Source: Magicicada cassinii (Eukaryota > Arthropoda > Insecta > Hemiptera > Cicadidae). From it: a stretch of 20,754 bases of DNA. The notes under the pieces are model-generated. The model was not told the origin of the DNA. It did no database searches and saw nothing but the letters and a program-made list of their open reading frames with translations. Location: positions 1-20,754 of the forward strand of contig JAOXNS010388725.1 of assembly GCA_028571305.1 (NCBI GenBank). Reading direction: 5' to 3'. The position numbers were made by a program, and so were the translations under genes. Positions 9,778 through 18,904 of the stretch are shown piece by piece. Numbering within the stretch: the first letter of the stretch is position 1; each line of letters opens with the position of its first letter.

Positions 9778-11062
9778 CTAGGAAAAAGATGAATCAGTAA
9801 CAAGAACGTGGAGGTGTGTGCAGATGTTTAAAAGCCTCGAGTCACGTAGTAAAGATAGACTAACTGAAATAGAACTCTGTTTGTCAAATGGAAAACCAAG
9901 TAAGGAAAAAGAAAAGACGGTAGTAGGACGAGTGGTGTAGTTGTCTGGGAAAGTGGCGAACAGCGGATAAACAGACGATATGGTCTCTGATGAATGAACA
10001 AGCAGAGGACAGCCAGTGTTATCAGTTGTGGGCGCTGACAGAACGATTTCTTCTCATGAGAGTGCTTTGAGCACGCTATCCAAATTCTTCTCATCCGATT
10101 TTCGTCGAAATTGGATTCGATCTTGGCTCGTGTTATCGGGAATTGCTAGCCTTCATCTTCGTATTTTTGAGCTGTTTCCAGAAATTAATGTTTTTTGGGA
10201 TAATCAGGAAAATTTTTTTTTTCCCGTTCAACAGTAAATTAGGGTTTTGGGCGGTGTTCAGTATAGTGTATGTTGGTAGCCATCATTTTTTATGTATTCC
10301 AGTGGCTGTTGTTTTTAATGGATTTATTCTTAGGTTGACAAGGCTAATTCGCCCGAATTAAGTAGTGCTAGTTATAGCCTATCACTGTAGTGGAGACAAT
10401 AAATACGCGGAAGTCGTAACAAATCATAACGTATCTAACTGATAGCAATAATATGTATTGGAAGATTCTTCGAAGTGATAAAGCAAACTGCAGCGTATCT
10501 GTATACGACAATAGGCCACTGTATGTATAAATGACTAGACATTAATTATTATTCAAGTTTGAAAGTCGCCGGATATTTGCCAGTCAGCAGAACATCGCGT
10601 TCTCTCTTTGTCCGTACGTTCGCGGCCTCTTTCTCGAGTTATCATAATAGGCATGCAGGAACCGATTACACGTGGTTCAGTAGACACTGTCCTTGAATCA
10701 CCATGACTCTGTGGGTGATTCAATCGCGTAAACATAGGGCGTTTATGACGTTATTACCACAATGCTTACGTAATCATAACCATGCCGTTACACAAACAGT
10801 GCGCTGTGAAGATAGGTCAGGAATCGGTGATGGCTAGTCAATGTCTCTACACATTGTTGTCGATTACAAACGTCTGTACGTAATGTGTGGAATCGTTAAT
10901 GTGTGTGTTTTATGTTTATATTTATGGCTTTCCGTCTCCTTGGTGTAATTAATGGTGAACAAAATACGCCCATTATTGACTTATAAATTGAGTTTTATGT
11001 TATATAATTAGGCGTACTTATTTTTATCGGCTCCTAATAACGACACAGATCCCTTCGTCTTT
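9778..11062. other. Intergenic DNA with no gene seen
   Basis: Overlapping frames of 60-88 codons lie on both strands between 9828 and 10361, as expected of non-coding DNA. A hydrophobic run encoded near 10143-10240 has no signal or family resemblance I can name. No hairpin or repeat was noted. Confidence 0.5.
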
Positions 11063-11089
11063 TGTGTGCGTTTGTGCGCGCGCGTGCGC
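11063..11089. repeat. Microsatellite (TG)n/(CG)n
   Basis: An imperfect alternating tract: TGTGTGCGTTTGTGCGCGCG then CGTGCG. It resembles the tract at 3506-3545 and shorter ones near 1493 and 14350. Confidence 0.9.
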
Positions 11090-11564
11090 TAAATCAGAAA
11101 TCTTCGTCTCATCACCAGCCATCACCATCGTTGTCAGTCTTTCTGTGGCTTGATTGAAGCGCGTTCGATTTCAAGGCAACTTATTTCTTGTATCTCGTTT
11201 TTGATCGTGCTAAGAGTTTGGTTTTCTGCGACTAAGTTAATAATCTTTTCTACAGCCCGATTTCATTCATCTTGGTTAATTCAGTATAGTAGGCCTATGT
11301 TTTCATGCCGGAATAATTTTTTCTGATGTATATACTTCATTCACGTCACTCGTTTTTAATTTGCCCTATATTTACGAACCTTTTTATTTTTTCTACAGTT
11401 CATTGCCACCAAGAAACTGATAATTAGTCAGCACAGTGACTAACATATTTTTTTCTCAAAGCTTGTGATTGTTTACCACAATTTAGCGCTAACTAAACGT
11501 GGTGATCATTTGCTAGGGATCAACTAAAATGTAATAAACGCGCGATAAGAGTTTTTATCACCAA

Positions 11565-12240
11565 AAACATCTTACACTCCAGTTCGCTTTGCCGCGTCTT
11601 CTCCGACTCCAGTTCTATTTCTGGCCCACTAATTTCTTCTCACATCTGACCGTTTAACATTTAAAGATTGCTTTTCCTTTGTCTTTTGTCAAGGTTTGCC
11701 CTCGTCAGTGCCTATATTTGTGAACCATAAAGTAGGCACTGATTAAGTTCTGTGGTGTTAAGATACTTTGCGTACGCTTTGTTCTTGAAAATACAACAAC
11801 TCAAATTACCACAGGTCAAATTCTTGTTTTAATTTTTACAGAATGAATCTTATTATATTTCTTACAGTTTTATAATTATTAACTTATAAGTTATCTCATA
11901 TATATCTGTTATATATACCTATTATATCTGTGTCTTAATCTATCCTGTTGTGTATATCATGCTCCTATTATATCTTAAATTGTTCCATTATAGCTTACCC
12001 TAATGTATCAACGACTTCCTCTTCTGTACTTCCCATGACCTTAGTTTTATTTCTACTGCAGTTTCAATTGAGACCTATGCTTCTAGCTTATATAGGTGTC
12101 GAGTTCGCTCCGCAATTCTGCTTTGTTGTCCGTTATAAAAACTACACCGTCAGCATATCTGAGATTATTTAACTTCTGCCCGCTTACGTTGATTCCTCGG
12201 TCTTCCCAGTCTAGCTTTTTAAAACTCTTCTCTAACCCCA
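11565..12240 (-). pseudogene. RTE-like LINE fragment: reverse-transcriptase palm to C-terminus
   Basis: Reading the minus strand from about 12235, the frame gives LEKSFKKLDWEDRGINVSGQ and then KLNNLRYADGVVFITDNKAE. This is the region around reverse-transcriptase motif C. The catalytic YADD/FADD is changed to YADG (12146-12157). A frameshift follows, and a second frame (12000-12075) carries SIGLN, an in-frame stop, then NKTKVMGSTEEEVVDTLG, matching the family pattern of GL.-N-KTK-M. About 250 bases further on, the usual distance in RTE elements, SVPTLWFTNIGTDEG (near 11711-11755) and SLNVKRSDVRRN (near 11640-11680) match the P-T-L-Y-G-ETW and LNV-RDR-RN blocks of the C-terminal domain. At least two frameshifts, several stops and a lost catalytic Asp make it inactive. 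The endonuclease domain and both ends were not found, so it is a piece of an old insertion. RTE clade is my best reading; another LINE clade is possible. Confidence 0.82.
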
Positions 12241-13774
12241 AATAATAAAATAATTATTATAATCATCGTCATCTCCGTTATTATGTCCCTATCAGAATTT
12301 ACTAGCCACCCGTTATGATGAATATGGCAGTAAGTCGCTTGTGACTTTAACTGCGTACAATGATTTTCCAATCGTGATCAAAGGAAAGTAGCAGTGGGAA
12401 GTTGTTGTTATGCTCCAGTTACTAATGTCGTTGCGAGTAAAACTCACTTTAAAAGTGTGTAACAAAACTCTGACAGAAACAAAAAACAATAACTTTGTAA
12501 CTAGGACGCGGAATTATGCAGTTTCTGCAATTTGTCTCACTTCAATAAAGCTGTTTTTGAAAACAGGTCATCTTAAGCCGAACGACCTCGTTAAGAGTGG
12601 TTTTAAACCGTTTAAAAGGCACGTTTGAACTGCATAAGTGCATGGATGTTGTATATACAGAATATAATTTTGTGTGGGCAGTTAGTTGTGTTGCTCTGTG
12701 GTACATTTGTGTCTTTATCGCTTGCCTCCTCGATCAGTCAGTTTCGGTACCAATATCGTATGAAATATAAAAAAAATTTTCTTTTTAAACGTTGGTTCGT
12801 TAAAAAATTAATTTTTAATTTCTAAAATTCAATTTAACGTACTCAATGTACAATATACGTTTACATATAAAAAATATCCGTGATCCAAACTGAGGGGGTG
12901 ATGTCACGAAACTGCACAACCCCCCAACCTTTCCCTACCACATAACTACATTTTTAAATTTATGTTTATTTTCTTAATTAACTATTTATTTATTATTCAT
13001 GCAAGCATTGTTTACATGTTTCTGTGTAAAAACACAATATGCGACAGTAGACTTTAAAGCTTGAGTGAAATCTGCATCGTAATTAATTTTTCTAAAACGT
13101 AAATTGAATAAGAGCATGAAGAGATTTTTTAAGTATAGGAGACTTCAGTAGCTCTGTTAACAGTTTTAATTAAGTGGAGTTTCAAAGTTGAAATTCCTTA
13201 AGAGATTGTGGATTTAAAATAAGGAAACACCTAACTTTTTTTTTAATGTGTAGACCCTATAGTTTCGATTTATGAATAATTTGGGAAGGAAAGAATATCA
13301 CGAAGGGACGTGTGAATAGTGATCAGAAATTGGAAACATAGTGATTGGAATATACAGGTATTAGAGAAACGACTGTGAAAAAGAATCCTTCGTCACTTAA
13401 GTAGGCCTAAGGACTATATGATTATGATATCATAAACAAAGACTGAGAGAAGAAAGTTCTTAAATCATGTGAGCACAGAAACGGGTTTGGACTGTAAGCT
13501 GAGAGCAGTCCAAAAACAAAAGATTAAACATTAAGACCTTATTATTTCAGAACGTGGTTATCCATTACCTTTCCGGATTGAGGTTAGCAGAAGAGTAAAG
13601 GTGAATCGAAAAAGTATATTGGTTACATTTCATGTTACTTGAACTTGTTGTAATTGTGTTGGTGAGGAATGGGAAGTGGGGCGTCAGCCTTCGAGATAAC
13701 GTAATGAAGTTTTGAACAGGAACGGATCGGCTACGGTAGTGCAACATTGTTAAAATTAGTATACAATTCATACC
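12241..13774. other. AT-rich intergenic DNA
   Basis: No coding region is supported. The LINE relic probably once extended upstream into 12241-12300, but I cannot follow it. GGGGGT (12894-12899) and ACCCCCC (12919-12925) bracket a 19-base segment and could pair. The run 12940-13260 is very AT-rich. A 60-72 codon frame at 12410-12628 has no recognised motif. Confidence 0.5.
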
Positions 13775-13908
13775 CGGGGTGGTAGGCCGTGGTCGACCGT
13801 GAATTGGCGAATATCCGCCAGACACTTTCGACACTGAAGATGCTCTCCGATGGTGGAGCCGAAACGTTTGTCACTATCAACAACAGTCGACCACGGCCTA
13901 ACACTTCG
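13775..13908 (+). ncRNA. Long hairpin with a hammerhead-ribozyme-like core
   Basis: TAGGCCGTGGTCGAC (13783-13797) pairs perfectly with GTCGACCACGGCCTA (13886-13900), and weaker pairing extends outward to 13775/13908. The enclosed loop holds, in hammerhead order, GACA (13830-13833), box CTGAAGA (13834-13840), a stem-loop GCTCTCC-GATG-GGTGGAGC-like (13842-13859), box GAAA (13861-13864), CG, TT, then TGTC (13869-13872). GACA and TGTC can form the inner stem I. Stem III would be a single C-G pair, as in the minimal hammerheads known from Penelope-like elements, and predicted cleavage would follow TT. Alternatively GTC (13870-13872) is the cleavage triplet, with stem III CG/TG. A T-C mismatch at the base of stem II and one C-T mismatch within it make efficient cleavage doubtful. 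Likely a relic of a repeat family, not a host ncRNA. Confidence 0.5.
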
Positions 13909-15116
13909 CCTACGAATAATAATTTTAACAATAGTAAAGTTGTTACGATGTCGGTTATCGGTACTGCCTCAGTTATTGACTTCATTCAACGTTTTACGAC
14001 TGAATGAACAACAGTTTTTTTTTTAACAAGGTGATTTTTGATAACAATGCTTCATGCCAATAATTTCATTCAAATAGAAACTGCAATTTTTTGCTTTTGT
14101 TAAATATTCGACAATGGAAGTTTATAATTTGGTTTTAGAGTGCTGAAGAAACTTAAACACACTTTGACAACATTTTGAGAGAGCGTGGTTCATAAGCGGT
14201 GAGTTGGACATAACGCGTGGTGTGGTTCGTTATTATTACTTATTAACATTCATTTATCGATAGGAGGAAGTCTTTAATTTAATTTGAATGTGCAACACGG
14301 TAAACCGCCCTGAAGATTACACAGGAAACATGAGCGTTATCTTTATTTCGTGCGCGAGCGCGCGTTTGCGGTACCGAGCGTGAAGATGTAAGTAGGTAGG
14401 AAGAAGAAGCAGCGAACAAGCACTCGGAGGAAGGTATGCCACGTTGCCTGACTCATTTTTATTATATCTTCACTGCCGCCCGGCGTTGCCAATTCGTGCG
14501 CTCTACGCCTGCCACTCGTTGCCGGTTTTAAAGTGATGATGCGATGTTGATTATTACTGTTATTATAAACCTCGTTTTTTCATTGACTCGCTCTCTCCGG
14601 TGTCGGAAAGTGTTATTTTCATAATGCGACTATTGGGGATTAAACTCTCGCTACTCGGGGAAACATTGTCGCCGCTTTGGGGATCAAATGATATGATATG
14701 TACAAAAAACAGCCGGCTGCCTTAGCGTAACGACTGTATCATTACGTCTAGCGTCGGCGTTATGTTAATGGTGGAATATTACAGCCCGTCGCGTTGGCTG
14801 GTATGTTTCGTCGTTAGATGCAGCGCAGTGTTTATCATAAAACTTAAAACACCTTTTTACGATAAAGGTGTTATTTGTATCTCGTATTTAACAGCCCTTC
14901 TGTGTCGCGTTTATTATCGTTTACGTTTTAGTGTTATCTTTATTCGGCCATGTTTATTCGCAGGCGTTAGTTAATCGCGCTTGTAAGTGGTATTCTGTCT
15001 GCCATGATCGTACCGAATATAACTACTTAGAGAGGTTGGTAACATCGTATATCTTTAGGTTTAACGCTCGATTTTAGCGAACACGTGCAAAGCCAGATGT
15101 TTTTCTAGCGTACCGT
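13909..15116. other. Mixed AT/CpG-containing DNA without a gene
   Basis: No coding region is supported. Parts of 14340-14960 are relatively rich in CpG (GTGCGCGAGCGCGCG near 14352; further CpGs at 14470-14530 and 14740-14830) next to AT-rich stretches. That could be regulatory or merely unmethylated DNA. The reading frame after the hairpin (to about 14007) has no recognised domain. Confidence 0.45.
14848..14872. repeat. Perfect 9-bp hairpin
   Basis: AACACCTTT (14848-14856) pairs with AAAGGTGTT (14864-14872) around the loop TTACGAT. There is no flanking duplication or coding context. It might be a short transcribed hairpin or chance. Confidence 0.75.
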
Positions 15117-15130
15117 CAGTGGCGTGGCTA
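15117..15130 (+). mobile_element. Possible DNA-transposon terminus
   Basis: CAGTGGCGTGGCTA matches, from memory, the start of terminal inverted repeats seen in hAT-like elements of many animals (CAGTGGCGTAGC...). I did not find an inverted partner within the window, nor a clear 8-bp target duplication. It could be a solitary end or a chance match. CAACCC...GGGTTG (15151-15173) forms a small hairpin just inside. Confidence 0.22.
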
Positions 15131-15322
15131 AATGGGGTTACTGGGGATTACAACCCGATCCCCAATTGGGTTGGTCGCCAGTGGGATTGACACGAAAATT
15201 CTGCAGGCAGACAGGTATCAGATCACGAGCGGCCATCAGAACATGGTACGGTAAGCTATAGAACGGGCGAATCCTCTACTATCACCAGTGCTTCTGTCGA
15301 TCGTCGTCAGTAAACCCTCCGT

Positions 15323-15341
15323 AGAGAGAGAGAGAGAGAGA
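15323..15341. repeat. (AG)n microsatellite
   Basis: About nine AG repeats form a pure purine tract. It is a common insect microsatellite, and GAGA-type sites could bind GAGA factor, but no promoter is visible beside it. Confidence 0.95.
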
Positions 15342-16664
15342 TCTAGCCGATAACCGCCCCGATGGGAAAGTACTGACTACGCTAGTGGGTAGTGGATTAA
15401 AGTTCATAGAATTTTGCGTTCTTTTTTACTCCTGCGAACGTTATTTGAACGGTATCGTTGGTGTGGTGCTTATCATGTCATGCGTTTCGTAGCTTCTTCA
15501 CGAGTTATCATTGCTGTATCTTCTCAACATTTCCTGCTACTGCTTCCCTCACAGTTTCTGTCCATCGGAACCCTCCCTTCTGAAGCACATTAGCCATTTC
15601 ATTATTTAGTGCTTTTAGGTAGTGCACACTCTTTTTCTTGTTTTCTAATCTCACCACGTCCACGAACTATCGCAGCTGTTTTCCCAACTTTTTTCGCTTT
15701 TTATCTTATCCATTTCGATACCTCTTTCAGTATAACTCCTCACGCTTTTCATTCAGGTGGTTCTATTCGTATAACACCGACGATTTACAGCCTGGTGGCC
15801 CACGATCCCCTCGAGAACTGATTCAGGTGTTTTCGTTTTCATTTCTTTGACCACTTCTTTCCTGTCGAAGAAGGGAAATTTTAATTTCATAATTGTTGGA
15901 TATGTTTCCCCTTTTATACCTTTTAGTTTACGTCAGCTCCATTATCTTATCCGTAAATTACAAAAGCAGGTAAATAAAGTTAGCACTATTCTCAGACCTT
16001 TCTAATTTCTCCACATATTGAAATTAGGTTGGGCTAGGTAAATCCTGAGTCCGGCTGGACATCTGGAAAAGGATCCATTCAGAACGGATACTACGCATTG
16101 GATGAAATCCAACGACTGTTCCACTCGAGTGTATAAGAATTGGTCTAATTTTTAAAATCGTAGCAGAAAAAGCGTTCTTCACATTGGTTTAAACAACAGT
16201 GAATGAAATTTTATTTACAAACAGCTGTTTTGAAATTTGCACATCTCCGTTACTTTGAGTAAGAATGAAAATACGCGGACGCGAATGTATTTTAGGAAAT
16301 TCTGTTAACATTTCACAGCCTTTATAAACATTTTTTCGTAAAAAACAAGTTTGCCAAGAATAATCCATGTAAAAATAATTATGCGTAATTTGCGAGAACT
16401 CGTATATGAGACTCGTCGGATCTCTCTGTGCGTCTCTGTCTGTTTATCTGTCTTTCTCTTTCATACTCACACACACGAGCACACAACGTGCTTATATCGT
16501 ACTACTGTATATGCAATTAACTTAAAGAGTAGTAACGGTACTTGAGGCAAAATAAAATCATACCTACAAGGAAATTCAGTGAGGATATAATTTTTTAACA
16601 ATCTACACCGAGACAGAAAATAACTAGTGCCCTTATTGACTCAACTCGATTCGTTTAAGCGGAC
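15342..16664. other. Intergenic DNA, partly pyrimidine-rich
   Basis: The plus strand at 15500-15760 is pyrimidine-rich (many CTTC and TTTTC runs). Two overlapping 70-codon frames there (15609-15850) reflect that bias and show no domain. On the minus strand the same part translates without a recognised family. A short CA-rich stretch lies near 16463-16485. Nothing else was identified. Confidence 0.5.
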
Positions 16665-16751
16665 AAAGACGTTTTGACAACTTTGTCGGTTACGACAAAG
16701 TTGTTATGAAGACTGCTAACATAGAGAAAATAACTGATAAAGACGTTTTGG
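16665..16751. repeat. Perfect 12-bp hairpin between direct repeats
   Basis: ACAACTTTGTCG (16677-16688) and CGACAAAGTTGT (16693-16704) pair perfectly around the loop GTTA. The 12-base word AAAGACGTTTTG occurs immediately before the hairpin (16665-16676) and again at 16739-16750. The arrangement looks deliberate for non-coding DNA and may be a small foldback element or the remnant of a larger inverted repeat. No coding region is linked. Confidence 0.8.
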
Positions 16752-16759
16752 TTAGTAAG

Positions 16760-16770
16760 CCCCCCCCCCC
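16760..16770. repeat. C11 homopolymer
   Basis: Eleven consecutive C residues follow GTTAGTAAG. This is a simple repeat whose exact length is unreliable in most sequencing. Confidence 0.9.
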
Positions 16771-17045
16771 ACATGGTTAACCTCATAGATAAATGATATC
16801 GCTTCGTCTCCGTGTGGATGAGTCTGTGATTTTTAAATAAATACATTTCTCCTTTTGTAAAACATTAGTACATATTTATAATTGGGATTTTTTAAGAAGA
16901 CGCCCGTAATTCTTAAATAATTAAGTATTTATATCCGTGTTTTCACTAATAAATGTTCTCCGTGTCAACGCAAGAATTTGACTTCGTATTAACTTCTTGG
17001 ATTTCGTTGTCCATGACGTGTCCGTTACTTAACTAAATACAAAAA

Positions 17046-17138
17046 GTTTTACCTTATAACCTGAACCGGTTTTCACTTTTTTAAGCCTCTGAAGAAGCTT
17101 TTTAAAAGTGATAACCGGTTCAGGTTATAAAGTAAAAC
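17046..17138. repeat. Long near-perfect hairpin (foldback element)
   Basis: The left arm 17046-17084 pairs with the right arm 17100-17138. 35 of 39 positions match by eye; the mismatches are at 17053/17131, 17072/17112, 17081/17103 and 17082/17102. The arms share ATAACCTGAACCGGTT, and the loop reads GCCTCTGAAGAAGCT. The length (93 bases) and the single long stem are also those of a small-RNA precursor. Read differently, CCT-CTGAAGA (17086-17095), an AGCTTTTTAAAAGT stem-loop, GATA, palindromic ACCGGT, TC and AGG (17122-17124) fall in hammerhead order. GATA stands where GAAA is required, although the complement of the left arm carries GAAA at the same place. I favour a relic of the same repeat class as 13775-13908. 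Confidence 0.85.
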
Positions 17139-18510
17139 GTGTACGTTTTTACGCATAAAAAGTGTTAAGTTCCGTTTCGTAGTGAAATAATTATATTTAG
17201 TTCGTATTAACACACCCAGATATAGTAGTGATATAGAAATTTCGTTTATAAGATCTTTATACGTTTCGTAATAATTCGTAGTGTCAGAAATGTTTCATTG
17301 TTAAGATGATCGGGCAAATTTGTATCCTAGCAACACGGTATAGGCTAAGTAGAGTATTGTTGCCTTGCTTTCACCGTTAACGTGGGGAGTCAAAGAAACA
17401 GTTAACAGTCGTAAATGACTTTTCAGCTCCACCCAGTTTATAGTTACCTTGTTTCATTTTTTTGCTGCAGGCCTGTGCCATTTAAACAAATGCCTACGCC
17501 AACAGCAAAATGACCCACGATATGTGAGGGTCGGCTTCATTCATGTGATAACCTGCAGTTTATGAATACAAATTGTGGCAACGCCGCGTCCACATGGACT
17601 GAATATGACTGTCGTTTTACTAATGAAGCAACCTTGTAGGTGCGGAGAGACAGCGCCACACTTTTCAGAACATTTCTTACATCTAGCCTTCCGACTGTTT
17701 AAGCTGATGTGATCGGCTCAGATTGTAACTTTCCCAGCTGGTGAGACCAGTTACACTGTGGGGTTGGATCTATGTCATACGGACCTTCTCATGACGGTCT
17801 CGCGTCTTCTCCTACTCTGTCTATAATAGAATAATGAGTGTTTAATCCAAACTGCAAGCTCCTCTTCGCTGTCCGACCTCGAGACCTCCTTCTTATTCGT
17901 GATTCATCTCTAGCCATGCTCACCAAACGGTACTCACGAATCCTTGCCATGTTTTCATTCCACATTGCTTTGTGACAATGTCACAGCCATCTCTTACGTC
18001 TTCAAACCGTGATCACGCACTAGTCACGTCATTAACGTAATTAGCATGATCTGATTAAATTAACGTGCCCTTTTGGGAGCGAAAAGTTGACAGGATTTTA
18101 AGGAGAATGTGAGTTACGGATGTTATTCGTCCTTAACGGTAGTTCATAGTTTGATTAGGAAGAAACGTGTAAATAAGCTGACATGGGTGGAATAGGTCTT
18201 ACAGAACAGATTGTTATGGAATAGGACTGGGAGAATGTTGGAGACACCGGAAGGGCTTGCGCCCAGACAGCGATTAGCAGATTAACAATATCACAAATGA
18301 CATCGCTAAGATGGAAACTGCTGACAGTAGACGACTGAATAAATTTACTAATAATAATATTAATATACGCATTTTAAACAATTTTTTGTCGTTCCCTGCA
18401 AATTTGAAATCTTCCAGGAGAATGCGTTGATCGGTACGGGTGTGTTTCGCTAATTAATATTTATTTGGAGGCGGGGGATGCCTCTGTTTAATTAATTCGG
18501 ACCAAGCTTA
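17139..18510. other. Intergenic DNA with no gene seen
   Basis: No coding region is supported. Around 18160-18280 one frame reads RVNKLTWVE, stop, LQNRLLWNRTGRMLE, vaguely like the basic tail of LINE proteins, but too weak to call. The 17640-18000 interval has average composition and no repeats. Confidence 0.5.
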
Positions 18511-18532
18511 CACACGCACACACAGTCACAAA
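18511..18532. repeat. Imperfect (CA)n tract
   Basis: A short run of CACACGCACACACAGTCACA type. It is a minor microsatellite. Confidence 0.8.
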
Positions 18533-18649
18533 CATAAGTACGTTATTCGCGTTTCGATTCTATGTGGTATAATGTGATGAATTATTTAATAACAAACGCG
18601 TCCAGACGCACGTATAATAGAGCGATTTATTTGAAAATTATATTAGATA

Positions 18650-18889
18650 GGTAGGGGTACGTACGTTTGCTCAGGGGCGCGCGTATTCGCGGAGGGATTG
18701 TCACATAATTGTATGTAATTAAATGCATAAGCGTTGTGTTGCATACGTTACGCAGGGAAACCGATTGGTGGCCAAGGTTAAAGGGGAAGGGGGAGAGAGC
18801 CGGCGCAGGAGAACGCAGGTGCCGGATAATTAGTTGTTGATTACGTATTCACAACAGTATTGATTTTTTTGGAGGGTTGTCGTTTTTCA
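18650..18889. promoter_or_regulatory. Candidate regulatory block
   Basis: This stretch departs from its surroundings. It mixes CpG-containing GC-rich words (GGGGCGCGCGTATTCGCGG near 18675; GAGAGAGCCGGCGCAGG near 18793) with homeodomain-like sites (GTAATTAAATGCATAA near 18715; GATAATTAGTTGTTGATTA near 18826). It ends beside the nuclear-receptor palindrome at 18890. The cluster is what an insect enhancer or distal promoter can look like, but no TATA box, initiator or downstream exon is visible. Confidence 0.25.
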
Positions 18890-18904
18890 GGGTCACTGTG
18901 ACCT
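18890..18904. promoter_or_regulatory. Nuclear-receptor palindrome (IR3)
   Basis: GGGTCACTGTGACCT is an inverted repeat of AGGTCA half-sites with a three-base spacer and one outer mismatch. On the minus strand the half-site extends to GCAAGGTCA, which resembles the FTZ-F1/ERR type element (TCAAGGTCA). IR3 spacing is the classical steroid-receptor form; insect ecdysone receptor sites more often have IR1 spacing. A chance occurrence is possible but uncommon for a 14 of 15 match. Confidence 0.35.

Noticed and set aside
14310-14335. CTGAAGATTACACAGGAAAC as a hammerhead
   Set aside because: The eight bases between the boxes cannot pair and no stem I flanks them.
15483-15505. Minus-strand GTGAAGA-AGCTAC-GAAA-CGCA as a hammerhead
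   Set aside because: The segment between the boxes is too short to form stem II, and the first box lacks its leading C.
18160-18290. Possible LINE protein tail (LQNRLLWNRTGR)
   Set aside because: Too short and too loosely similar, with a stop inside, and no reverse-transcriptase block nearby.
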